Shown one piece after another: positions 27,641 through 34,285 of a stretch of 48,968 nucleotides of DNA. Source of the DNA: Bacillus timonensis. GTDB taxonomy: Bacteria > Bacillota > Bacilli > Bacillales > Bacillaceae_L. The stretch spans positions 1-48,968 of the forward strand of contig NZ_SLUB01000032.1 in assembly GCF_004799755.1 (NCBI RefSeq), in the 5' to 3' direction. The translations under genes were made by a program, and so were the position numbers. A model generated the notes under the pieces. The model did not search any database and was not told where the DNA came from. It was given only the letters and a program-made list of their open reading frames with translations. The first letter of the stretch is position 1. Every line of letters begins with the position of its first letter.

Positions 27641-28765
27641 TTATTGAAGTGTTTTTTCTTTTTTTCGAAGCGCTTCTGGGATGTATACACAGAATGGTTC
27701 ACTCTCCATGTAATCTCCTGTCATCGCATATGCACGAGAACGTGATCCACCACAAACATGTCTGAATTCACATACCCCACATTTTCCTTTATACTTATCC
27801 GGATTACGCAAATCTTTAAATATTGGGGATTCACGATAAATTTCAGCTAGTGGTGTCTCACGCACATTTCCTGCTTTTACAGGTAGTAATCCACTTGGAT
27901 ACACATCTCCAATGTGAGAAATAAAGACAAACCCATTCCCATCGTTTACACCTTGAGGCGCTCTTCCAAGTCCATCAATTTGACCAGTTCTCCCCTTCAT
28001 AAGGGCATCCTCATAGCGAATTTGTTTATCCGTATCCTTCGTCTCACGCAGTTTTGATTGAATGACAACCCGACGATAATGCTGCGCTGCTGTTGTCTTA
28101 ATATCAAATTTAACACGTTTACTTAAATCGTATAACCAACGGAAAACTTTTTCATGTTCAACTGGAGAAATCATATCGGTATCCTTACCACGACCTGTAG
28201 GTACAAGGAAAAAGACGCTCCATAACACACAATCAAGTTCCTCAACTAATTTTGCCATTTCATCTAAAGCATGGACATTATATCTTGAGATAACTGTGTT
28301 GATTTGAATTGGTATTTCGAGTTCGTGTAAATATTTGATGGCTCTCATTGTTAAATCAAATGAACCCTTCGTTCCCCGGAAATGGTCATGAATCTCTGCA
28401 TTTGGTCCATCTAAACTAAAAGCCCAACGTGCTAAACCTACTTCTTTTGCCTTTTGGATAGCTTCCTTTGTCACATTTGGTGTTGCGCTTGGTGTCATTG
28501 AAACACGGACACCTTTTTTAATAGCATAATCAGCAATGTCATAAACATCAGGACGCATTAATGGATCCCCGCCTGTGAACACAAGCATTGGATTATTCAT
28601 CTCATATATTTGGTCGATTAACTTTTTACCCTCTACAAAGGAAAGTTCCCGAGGGTCTCTCGTATATTGTGCTTCTGCACGACAATGTAAGCATTTTAAT
28701 TGGCAAGCTCTTGTAAGCTCCCAGATAACAATAAATGGGTCTTGGTTATAGTCTCTTTCAAACAT
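27641..28765 (-). CDS. NirJ/AhbD-like radical SAM/SPASM protein
   Basis: A 374-residue radical SAM enzyme. The SAM-cluster motif is CQLKCLHC (C21, C25, C28), followed by TGGDPLMRPDV and a C-terminal SPASM region with CGVCEFRHVCGGSRSRAYA and a last Cys in SEPFC for extra clusters. The pattern is that of the heme-related NirJ/AhbC/AhbD group and its uncharacterised relatives; I cannot say which reaction it performs. AAAGGAGG lies 9 bases before the ATG. A perfect Fnr-type site precedes it, so it is probably an anaerobic enzyme, for instance in heme maturation. Confidence 0.85.
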   Translation of the reverse strand: MFERDYNQDPFIVIWELTRACQLKCLHCRAEAQYTRDPRELSFVEGKKLIDQIYEMNNPMLVFTGGDPLMRPDVYDIADYAIKKGVRVSMTPSATPNVTKEAIQKAKEVGLARWAFSLDGPNAEIHDHFRGTKGSFDLTMRAIKYLHELEIPIQINTVISRYNVHALDEMAKLVEELDCVLWSVFFLVPTGRGKDTDMISPVEHEKVFRWLYDLSKRVKFDIKTTAAQHYRRVVIQSKLRETKDTDKQIRYEDALMKGRTGQIDGLGRAPQGVNDGNGFVFISHIGDVYPSGLLPVKAGNVRETPLAEIYRESPIFKDLRNPDKYKGKCGVCEFRHVCGGSRSRAYAMTGDYMESEPFCVYIPEALRKKEKTLQ

Positions 28766-28791
28766 GAGGCAAACCTCCTTTTAATGTCCAC

Positions 28792-28834
28792 ATTTTAACA
28801 CTATAAAAAAGTGAATTATGTGAGGTACATCACA
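28792..28834 (-). promoter_or_regulatory. Perfect Fnr-type site before the radical SAM gene
   Basis: TGTGAGGTACATCACA at 28819-28834 matches TGTGA-N6-TCACA exactly. On the minus strand TAAAAT (28797-28792) gives a start near 28785, 41.5 bases from the centre. Confidence 0.85.
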
Positions 28835-28854
28835 GGTTAAGGAGGTGTTTGAAA

Positions 28855-28869
28855 ATGTTCACAAATTAG
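28855..28869 (+). other. Four-codon open frame with ideal ribosome site
   Basis: TTAAGGAGGTGTTTGAAAATG is a textbook ribosome site and start (AAGGAGGTG, 7 bases, ATG), but the frame is Met-Phe-Thr-Asn-stop and the structured repeat begins at once. It may be the remains of a gene start cut by the repeat, or chance. Confidence 0.35.
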
Positions 28870-29112
28870 GAAAAGCGCAAGCGCATTGCTATGGAACGTC
28901 TACTAACTACTGCCACGTCCTGTGGCAAACGTAGACGTCAGCACATCCTCGAAAATGCGGTGCATTTTCTTCGTGCGATGTTTATGCTGTCGAAGCCTTC
29001 CTTGTCCTGTGCAAGTCCGACAAGCATAAGAAAAGCCGGCGAGAAGGATGCCTTTTATCCTTCTTGACGGATTGGCTTATGACCTCGAGGGGCTAGGCTG
29101 CTTGCGCTAGAC
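28870..29112. repeat. Structured intergenic element of about 240 bp
   Basis: The ends AGCGCAAGC (28874-28882) and GCTTGCGCT (29100-29108) are perfect inverted repeats. Inside are three hairpins: ACGTCTAC/GTAGACGT (28896, 28931) with inner GCCAC/GTGGC; CAGCA/TGCTG (28939, 28985) with inner GAAAATGC/GCATTTTC; and CATAAG/CTTATG (29025, 29076) with inner AGAAGGAT/ATCCTTCT. There is no open frame of note. Similar palindromic elements with GAAAAGCGCAAGCGC starts and GGCTTATGACCTCGAGGGGC ends are, from memory, dispersed in Bacillaceae genomes. Confidence 0.8.
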
Positions 29113-29161
29113 ATCAAAACTATATGAATAGTGAATTGAAGAAATATTATTTGAAGACATG

Positions 29162-29455
29162 TTACATGTAATTGAGGGTTAAAACTATGGCTACAAGTAA
29201 ATTGGGAGCTCCCAAGAGGAAAAACAGATAAGAGTACCGGATTCTTTTTTTACGATCTTGTCTGCTTTCGGTATAGTAGTTCGCTCTAGCCCGATCTCCA
29301 CTAATAAAGGAATCAGACACGATTCCTGCAAGTAAAAAACAAATGATCCCAAGTGTCCCAGAAATCACTGAATATGTTTCAAATTGATGAGTAGACAAAC
29401 CAATGAGTAGTAGAAGTCCAGATGATACTATCCCTAAAATTAAGCCTACTCTCAA
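29162..29455 (-). CDS. Small membrane protein, DUF5316-like
   Basis: A 97-residue protein with three membrane segments (about 4-20, 30-48, 74-94) and a charged loop with the pattern SGDRARANYYTESRQDRKKR between the second and third. That loop is what I associate with DUF5316 proteins of Bacillus; the family call is tentative. GGAGGGATTACG precedes the ATG. It is a single gene between the structured repeat and mobA. Confidence 0.62.
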   Translation of the reverse strand: MRVGLILGIVSSGLLLLIGLSTHQFETYSVISGTLGIICFLLAGIVSDSFISGDRARANYYTESRQDRKKRIRYSYLFFLLGAPNLLVAIVLTLNYM

Positions 29456-29542
29456 ACGTAATCCCTCCTTTACAAAACATTTTGTTTCATTATTATTTTA
29501 TCGCATTTTTCTGAATATTATGAGTGTGCAAAGTGAAATTTA

Positions 29543-29580
29543 AAAAAGAAAGCCAATTTACAATGGAATTAAATTGGCTG
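29543..29580 (-). terminator. Terminator after mobA
   Basis: AGCCAATTTA pairs with AAATTGGCT and is followed on the minus strand by TTTCTTTTTT; it begins right at the mobA stop. Confidence 0.85.
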
Positions 29581-30174
29581 TTACAGTAGTTTTTGATATT
29601 CAGTTTTGTCATTAATATTTTCAAACTCCATGCCTTGTAAGTGGAGTTCTTGATTGGTTACGAATTTAACGCTGCAAGCGTCTAATAAATGGCTCATTTT
29701 AAACTGTTGAACGTTTAGCAGTTCCTCAATTCTCATTGCAACCCTACCATGGTAAACAGCGATTAAGGGCTGTTGTCGATCATTGATAACCGGAACGATA
29801 GCATCAATATTTTGGTCATTTGTATAAGTGATTAGTTGCTTCACAAGTTCATCAGTCACAAAAGGGGTGTCACAAGGTAAGACTACATACCAATCTGACG
29901 GTTCTTTTTGCATAGCTGTGAACATACCAGCAAGCGGTCCGTTTCCTTTATATTCAGGTAAATCCTGAATCACTTCAACTGACGTTTGGTTTTGGAATTG
30001 CTCTACTAATGCAGGATGACTTACAATAACGAGCTTTCTTACATTCCCTTTCAACGCCTCAACTGCATATTCATAAAAGAATTTATGATGCAATTTAGCA
30101 AACGCTTTAGGGCTCCCAAATCTCCTTGACTCTCCACCAGCTAAAAGGATACCTGTGATTTTTGATTTGTTCAT
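29581..30174 (-). CDS. mobA: Molybdenum cofactor guanylyltransferase
   Basis: MobA joins GMP from GTP to molybdopterin, making the cofactor of nitrate reductases and related enzymes. The 197-residue protein starts with the nucleotidyltransferase signature LLAGGESRRFGSPKAFAKL (10-28), has DLPEYKGNGPLAGM and the metal-binding VLPCDTPFV. The start ATG 30174 is 9 bases after AAAGGAAG; the longer open frame from 30246 lacks a site. It stands apart from the other mo-cofactor genes with its own promoter. Confidence 0.92.
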   Translation of the reverse strand: MNKSKITGILLAGGESRRFGSPKAFAKLHHKFFYEYAVEALKGNVRKLVIVSHPALVEQFQNQTSVEVIQDLPEYKGNGPLAGMFTAMQKEPSDWYVVLPCDTPFVTDELVKQLITYTNDQNIDAIVPVINDRQQPLIAVYHGRVAMRIEELLNVQQFKMSHLLDACSVKFVTNQELHLQGMEFENINDKTEYQKLL

Positions 30175-30202
30175 GTAGAAACTTCCTTTTACCTTTTTCA
30201 TC

Positions 30203-30231
30203 ATAGTAGCACGAACGGAACAGTCTTCCAA
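30203..30231 (-). promoter_or_regulatory. Promoter of mobA
   Basis: On the minus strand TTGGAA (30231-30226) and TACTAT (30208-30203) are 17 bases apart. No Fnr-type site is seen here. Confidence 0.5.
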
Positions 30232-30248
30232 ATAAAACTTTTTCATTC

Positions 30249-30292
30249 AAAAAAAATGTAGGCTGCGTCGTAAATGGACATTGCCTACATCT
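30249..30292 (-). terminator. Terminator after the first DUF2249 gene
   Basis: ATGTAGGC and GCCTACAT pair around a 19-base loop, with eight T following on the minus strand. Confidence 0.85.
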
Positions 30293-30322
30293 TTTATAGT
30301 AGATTTCGAAACCTTAGATTGT

Positions 30323-30553
30323 TTATTTTTTACCGATTGCAACTCGCCATACATCCGGGCCTTGTTCAAGGTATTCCCAAGTGAATTCATTACCCCGTTC
30401 CATCATAAATTGATATTGGAGTGGTCGTGGATCATGGTCATTTGTAAGCTCCATGATTTCACCCGACTGTAAACTATCAAATGTGCTAAAAATTGTTGGG
30501 TGCTTATCCTTCGGTGCGTAATCTGGTGCATTTACTTTCGCTGCAAATACCAT
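30323..30553 (-). CDS. DUF2249 protein
   Basis: A 76-residue soluble protein of the DUF2249 family, an alpha/beta fold related to the TusA-like sulfur-transfer proteins and often encoded with denitrification or Ric genes. The recognisable core is TFDSLQSGEIMELTNDHDPRPLQYQF, followed by FTWEYLEQGPDVWRVAIGK. There is no Cys in the chain, so it is not a TusA-type sulfur carrier. GGAGG precedes the ATG. An Fnr-type site lies upstream. Confidence 0.85.
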   Translation of the reverse strand: MVFAAKVNAPDYAPKDKHPTIFSTFDSLQSGEIMELTNDHDPRPLQYQFMMERGNEFTWEYLEQGPDVWRVAIGKK

Positions 30554-30584
30554 TTTTACATTCCTCCTTTTGTTTTATGGGTTC

Positions 30585-30627
30585 ATTGTATCGAGTCTTT
30601 CCAGTAATTGTAGTGAATCTTATCACT
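30585..30627 (-). promoter_or_regulatory. Fnr-type palindrome before the first DUF2249 gene
   Basis: AGTGAATCTTATCACT at 30612-30627 is a palindrome with arms AGTGA/TCACT, one base per arm from TGTGA/TCACA. On the minus strand TACAAT (30590-30585) gives a start near 30578, 41.5 bases from the centre. Confidence 0.62.
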
Positions 30628-30755
30628 ATGTACATATGTTTTTAATCATATGTCTAGAAAAATATGAGATAATGATAAAGAATCTTAAACTGCCACGTAA
30701 ACATCTTGTCATACCTCATGAAATGTGGGTCTATACGAATAAACGGGGTGAAAAG

Positions 30756-30893
30756 ATGAAAGAATTTGTTGGTACATGTAAGGATTGTGAAAAAGAAATT
30801 TATTGTTTAGATGGATTTATTAATGGGGTTGTTTTAGAGGATAAAAAAGGCATACTTTGCTTTGATTGTGCCGAAGAAAACCAAGATGACTAA
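30756..30893 (+). CDS. 45-residue cysteine-rich protein, probable zinc binding
   Basis: A 45-residue protein with C8-x2-C11, C17 and C35-x2-C38 (TCKDCEKEIYC and LCFDC), the layout of a small zinc ribbon. Start ATG 30756 is preceded by GGGGTGA at 5 bases; the longer frame back to 30570 would cross the promoter zone. A clean terminator follows at once, which supports a real gene. Its partner and function are unknown; the position between DUF2249 and the second regulator suggests a link to NO or anaerobic metabolism. Confidence 0.7.
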   Translation: MKEFVGTCKDCEKEIYCLDGFINGVVLEDKKGILCFDCAEENQDD

Positions 30894-30894
30894 G

Positions 30895-30921
30895 TTAGGA
30901 GAAATTCTCCTAGCTTTTTTT
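30895..30921 (+). terminator. Terminator after the cysteine-rich protein gene
   Basis: TAGGAGAA pairs with TTCTCCTA, followed by GCTTTTTTT. Confidence 0.85.
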
Positions 30922-30960
30922 GTGTCTATTTTTTGAACATTGATTTTGTTGTTCACTACC

Positions 30961-31002
30961 TATGATGTAAATCACAGTCTTAAAAACGAGGATTGCTACA
31001 CT
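30961..31002 (+). promoter_or_regulatory. Fnr-type site before the second Crp/Fnr regulator
   Basis: TATGATGTAAATCACA at 30961-30976 has one mismatch to TGTGA-N6-TCACA. TACACT at 30997-31002 gives a start near 31009, about 41 bases from the centre. Confidence 0.6.
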
Positions 31003-31054
31003 TAATAAAGAGTTGCCTTAGGTAATGTAAATCAAATAAGGAGTGAGCAGCAAG

Positions 31055-31744
31055 ATGGGGCTACCATCCATTCGTGAACAATTGAAAGGAGTTCCCTTGT
31101 TCCGAGAATTAACCTCGGAAGAACTCGATCCAATTGTTGAAATTTCACAGTCACGTTTATATAAACAAAAAATGTTTATTTTCATGCAAGACGATCCCCT
31201 TGATCGTGTGTTTTTCATTCAATCCGGAAAGGTAAAAATTTATAAATCTGATATGCACGGGAAGGAACAAATCGTATCTGTGCTTGAAGCAGGGGAAATG
31301 TTTCCACATGCTGGTTTTTTTCGAAAAGGCGGGTATCCAGCGCATGCTGAAGTAATCGAGGAATCAAACATTATTTTCACCCCCATTGATCGATTTGAAG
31401 AAATATTGATAAAAAACCCCGAGCTATGCATTAAAATTTTTAAAGTTTTAGGTGAAAAAATCATTGACCTTCAAAAGCGACTTGAGGAACAAATTCTATT
31501 AAATACACAAGAACAAATTATTATGCTGTTACTTCGTTTATGCAGAAGCAATGGAGAAAAGATCGACAATCGCTTTAAGCTTACTACTCAATTTACAAAT
31601 CGTGAGCTTGCCAACATGATTGGTACAACACGTGAATCTGTAAGCCGAACCATTTCAGTTTTAAAGAAGAAGCATATCGTAGACGTGAGTCCTGATGGAT
31701 ATTACCTGCTGGATCACATGAAGCTGCATGATGAGATCTTTTAG
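31055..31744 (+). CDS. Crp/Fnr-family regulator without iron-sulfur ligands (Dnr/NnrR-like)
   Basis: A 229-residue regulator with a cyclic-nucleotide-binding-type domain (about 15-125), a long dimer helix and a helix-turn-helix with TTRESVSRTIS. The recognition helix resembles that of the Fnr in this window, so both may bind TGTGA sites. There is no C-terminal Cys cluster, and the two internal Cys are far apart; heme-based NO sensing as in Dnr/NnrR is possible but cannot be seen. Start ATG 31055 follows AAGGAGTGA; an earlier GTG at 31043 overlaps that site. Confidence 0.82.
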   Translation: MGLPSIREQLKGVPLFRELTSEELDPIVEISQSRLYKQKMFIFMQDDPLDRVFFIQSGKVKIYKSDMHGKEQIVSVLEAGEMFPHAGFFRKGGYPAHAEVIEESNIIFTPIDRFEEILIKNPELCIKIFKVLGEKIIDLQKRLEEQILLNTQEQIIMLLLRLCRSNGEKIDNRFKLTTQFTNRELANMIGTTRESVSRTISVLKKKHIVDVSPDGYYLLDHMKLHDEIF

Positions 31745-31796
31745 ACCTTAGATATAGTGTTCTTATTCCTTTGATTTCATTAAATATTTTATTACT

Positions 31797-31843
31797 TGTG
31801 ATTCAGGTCACATCGATTTTTATTGAAAATGATTATCATTAAC
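31797..31843 (+). promoter_or_regulatory. Fnr-type site plus Fur box before the DUF2249 operon
   Basis: TGTGATTCAGGTCACA at 31797-31812 matches TGTGA-N6-TCACA exactly. TATCAT at 31834-31839 gives a start near 31846, 41.5 bases from its centre. GAAAATGATTATCATTAAC at 31825-31843 matches 17 of 19 bases of the Fur box and overlaps the -10, so iron-loaded Fur would block the Fnr-activated promoter. Confidence 0.8.
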
Positions 31844-31874
31844 TTATAAACGTTATATAAGGGGGAAATCAAGT

Positions 31875-32114
31875 ATGGATTCCAAAGTTGTCGAAGTTGA
31901 TGTTAGAGAAGATCTTAAAAATAAAATTGAGCCTTTTCAAAAGATTATCGAGGCGGTTAAACCTTTACAGGATGGAGATATCTTTATTTTACACGCACCT
32001 TTTAAACCGACTCCTTTATTTCCAATATTAAAAGCAAAAGGATTTTCAAATGAAGCAGAGCAAATTGATAAAAAACATTGGAAGGTTACCTTTACAAAAA
32101 GAGGTGACAAGTAA
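31875..32114 (+). CDS. DUF2249 protein, first of a tandem pair
   Basis: A 79-residue soluble DUF2249 protein. The core reads IIEAVKPLQDGDIFILHAPFKPTPLFPIL, then GFSNEAEQIDKKHWKVTFTK. It has no Cys. Its stop overlaps the next start (TAATG), so the pair is coupled and the proteins may form a complex. AAGGGGGAAAT precedes the ATG. It is the first gene of an operon read from the Fnr/Fur promoter. Confidence 0.85.
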   Translation: MDSKVVEVDVREDLKNKIEPFQKIIEAVKPLQDGDIFILHAPFKPTPLFPILKAKGFSNEAEQIDKKHWKVTFTKRGDK

Positions 32115-32320
32115 TGCAGTTAGATAATCGAGGCCTTGAGCCTCCTACTCCGATGATGAGGACATTGAAAGCACTCGAAAAATTAAATAAAGGCGACACT
32201 TTAACAATTATCAATGATCGCCGACCAATGTTCTTGTATGAACAGCTAGATGAATTGGGCTACAAACATACGACGGAACCACATCCCGATGGCGGCTTTC
32301 AAATTGAGATTACGAAATAA
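32114..32320 (+). CDS. DUF2249 protein, second of a tandem pair
   Basis: A 68-residue DUF2249 protein with the core LEKLNKGDTLTIINDRRPMFLYEQL and the C-terminal GGFQIEITK. Its opening LDNRGLEPPTPMMRTLKAL is characteristic of the family. It shares only the fold pattern with its neighbour, so the pair is not a recent duplication. The next gene begins 14 bases after its stop. Confidence 0.85.
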   Translation: MQLDNRGLEPPTPMMRTLKALEKLNKGDTLTIINDRRPMFLYEQLDELGYKHTTEPHPDGGFQIEITK

Positions 32321-32334
32321 GGAGCTGCTTGCCA

Positions 32335-33576
32335 ATGATGCCTCAATTATCGAATGAAACAGATATAAGGCTGCCGCTTTCCTTTATTATCTTTAGTATT
32401 GTGGCCTTAGTCGCCTCCCAGGTAATCCTGTTATTTAATGGACATGTGGTCATTGATGGGAGTTTTCGAACGTTTCCTCTCCTATCCGCTGCCCATTTAT
32501 TGATTTTAGGATGGGCCTTAATGGTTGCGATGGGAGCCATGTACCAGCTTGTCCCAGTAGCCTTTTTAACGCCAATATGGAGTGAAAAATTTGGGTTTGT
32601 TCAATTTTGGATAACAGCTATAGGTTTTGGTGGTTTTGGAATAACCCTTTCCTTCTCACCCACTTTGTCTATTTTTACTGGATCACTTGCTGTTACTGGT
32701 ATAGTACTGTTTCTCGTCCAAATGTTTATGACGATAAATAAGCAAGCCAAGAAGAATATTCTAACCGTTTTTGTTGGTAGTGCGCTTGTATGCTTACTAC
32801 TCACAATCACACTTGGAATTCTGTTAATCGTCAATCTTGGAGCTGGAATCTCAAATCTAAATCATCTTGCGGTATTAAAAAGTCATATTTTACTTGGAAT
32901 TGCAGGATGGTTTACTTTTTTAATTTTTGGTTTTTCTTATAAAATGGTTCCCATGTTTTCTTTAGCACATGGCTTTTCGATGAAACCTGCGAGATGGGTC
33001 TATATCATGTATGGAATGGGTCTTATTGTTACGATTAGCAGCTTTATAACTGAGAAAAACATATTATTACAGACAGGTATGAGCATACTGTTCGCTGGAT
33101 TCGCTCTTTTTTCATACCACATTTTAACGATTATCAAAGTGCGATTAAAGAAAAAGCTAGATAAACCATTTACATTTTCATTAGTTGCAATAGGTTTTGG
33201 CTTCGTGATTCACTTTTTCGGAATGATCCTTTCATTCCTCCCAGAGTATTATGACATGTATGGTGTTCTTATTTTTCTTTACCTTTTATTGTGGATTGCA
33301 AACAGCATTCTTGGCTATTTATATAAAATTATTCCTTTTCTTTGGTGGACACACAGGTACAGTAAACTTATTGGAAAAAGGGATGTACCAACTTTGAAAC
33401 AAATGATTGATGAAAAATTGGCTATCCCGATTTTTTCTGGCTTTGTTGCTGGTTGTCTCATCGTCGTTTTATCGATAGCGTTTGGGCAATTGCTTATTTT
33501 CTCGATCGGCCAAAGCCTAGTACTTGCTTCAACTTTATTTTTCAGTTATAGCATTATGAAGGTACTTTTTAAATAA
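32335..33576 (+). CDS. 12-TM NnrS-like membrane protein with repeated heme-type motifs
   Basis: A 413-residue protein with about twelve membrane helices. Similar stretches recur: HLLILGWALMVAMGAMYQLVP (54-74), HILLGIAGWFTFLIFGFSYKMVP (184-206) and, without the His, LWIANSILGYLYKIIP (319-334). H54, H184, H212, H262 and H293 are candidate heme or metal ligands. The pattern recalls NnrS and subunit I-like proteins of NO metabolism, but I would not name the family. ATG 32335 is 10 bases after AAGGAG. It sits inside the Fnr/Fur operon. Confidence 0.8.
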   Translation: MMPQLSNETDIRLPLSFIIFSIVALVASQVILLFNGHVVIDGSFRTFPLLSAAHLLILGWALMVAMGAMYQLVPVAFLTPIWSEKFGFVQFWITAIGFGGFGITLSFSPTLSIFTGSLAVTGIVLFLVQMFMTINKQAKKNILTVFVGSALVCLLLTITLGILLIVNLGAGISNLNHLAVLKSHILLGIAGWFTFLIFGFSYKMVPMFSLAHGFSMKPARWVYIMYGMGLIVTISSFITEKNILLQTGMSILFAGFALFSYHILTIIKVRLKKKLDKPFTFSLVAIGFGFVIHFFGMILSFLPEYYDMYGVLIFLYLLLWIANSILGYLYKIIPFLWWTHRYSKLIGKRDVPTLKQMIDEKLAIPIFSGFVAGCLIVVLSIAFGQLLIFSIGQSLVLASTLFFSYSIMKVLFK

Positions 33577-33587
33577 AGGGGAGAAAA

Positions 33588-33890
33588 ATGATGGAATTAA
33601 GAGATCAAATAATCGAACAGTTAAAACAAGTCATTGATCCAGAATTAAATATTAATGTTGTCGATTTAGGACTTATATATAAGATTGATATAAAAGAAAA
33701 TAACAATGTCTATATTGAAATGACACTAACTACACCTGGCTGTCCGCTTCATGACAGTATTACAAGCGGTGTAAAGCATGCAGTTGCTTATCTTGAAGAG
33801 ATAAATGATGTCGAGGTATTAATGGTTTGGCATCCTGCTTGGTCACCTGAACGCATGTCAGAAGCTGCTATGAAGCAATTACGTGGTTAG
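33588..33890 (+). CDS. DUF59/MIP18-family metal-sulfur protein, first copy
   Basis: A 100-residue protein of the MIP18 (DUF59) family, which takes part in iron-sulfur cluster assembly or transfer. It shows DPELNINVVDLGLIYKI and the conserved TTPGCPLHDSI with its reactive Cys. A second start at 33591 is equally good. The gene follows the membrane protein by 11 bases, so it belongs to the operon. The paralog downstream is more like YitW, so this copy is likely the specialised one. Confidence 0.85.
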   Translation: MMELRDQIIEQLKQVIDPELNINVVDLGLIYKIDIKENNNVYIEMTLTTPGCPLHDSITSGVKHAVAYLEEINDVEVLMVWHPAWSPERMSEAAMKQLRG

Positions 33891-33967
33891 GAAGTCGTTC
33901 AATTTCACATTATGCGTTTGTTTCGTTATACTTTAAATAAGCTATTTCTCGAAAGGAGAGTTAACAA

Positions 33968-34276
33968 ATGGATGAAGCTTTAAAAGAAAACATAATGGGG
34001 GCACTTGAACAGGTTGTGGACCCTGAACTAGGAATTGACATTGTAAACTTAGGACTTGTTTATGATGTGGATATGAATGACGCAGACGTAGCACAAGTTA
34101 CAATGACTCTTACATCAATGGGTTGCCCACTTGCTGGAACAATTGCAATGGACGTTAAACGTGTCCTCACTGAATTACCTGAAGTCAAGGACGTGGATGT
34201 GAACATCGTTTGGAATCCACCTTGGAACAAAGACATGATGAGCCGTTACGCAAAAATTGCATTAGGAATTAGATAA
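33968..34276 (+). CDS. yitW: YitW-like DUF59 metal-sulfur protein
   Basis: A 102-residue MIP18-family protein, almost identical in layout to B. subtilis YitW: DPELGIDIVNLGLVYDVDM, SMGCPLAGTIAMDV and the tail VWNPPWNKDMMSRYAKIALG. Its likely role is delivery of iron-sulfur clusters. GAAAGGAGAG lies before the ATG. It is followed by yitV and yitU, as in B. subtilis, and so marks the point where the conserved backbone resumes. Confidence 0.88.
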   Translation: MDEALKENIMGALEQVVDPELGIDIVNLGLVYDVDMNDADVAQVTMTLTSMGCPLAGTIAMDVKRVLTELPEVKDVDVNIVWNPPWNKDMMSRYAKIALGIR

Positions 34277-34285
34277 GTTGATAAA

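Noticed and set aside
27400-27765. Plus-strand open frame of 121 codons
   Set aside because: It overlaps the 3' ends of fnr and the radical SAM gene and crosses the fnr terminator; composition is not that of a protein.
28870-29112. Insertion sequence or tRNA-like gene
   Set aside because: No transposase frame and no tRNA acceptor or T-loop pattern, despite the cloverleaf-like folding.
31021-31036. Second Fnr-type site just before the second regulator
   Set aside because: TAATGTAAATCAAATA keeps only part of one arm and lies downstream of the likely start.
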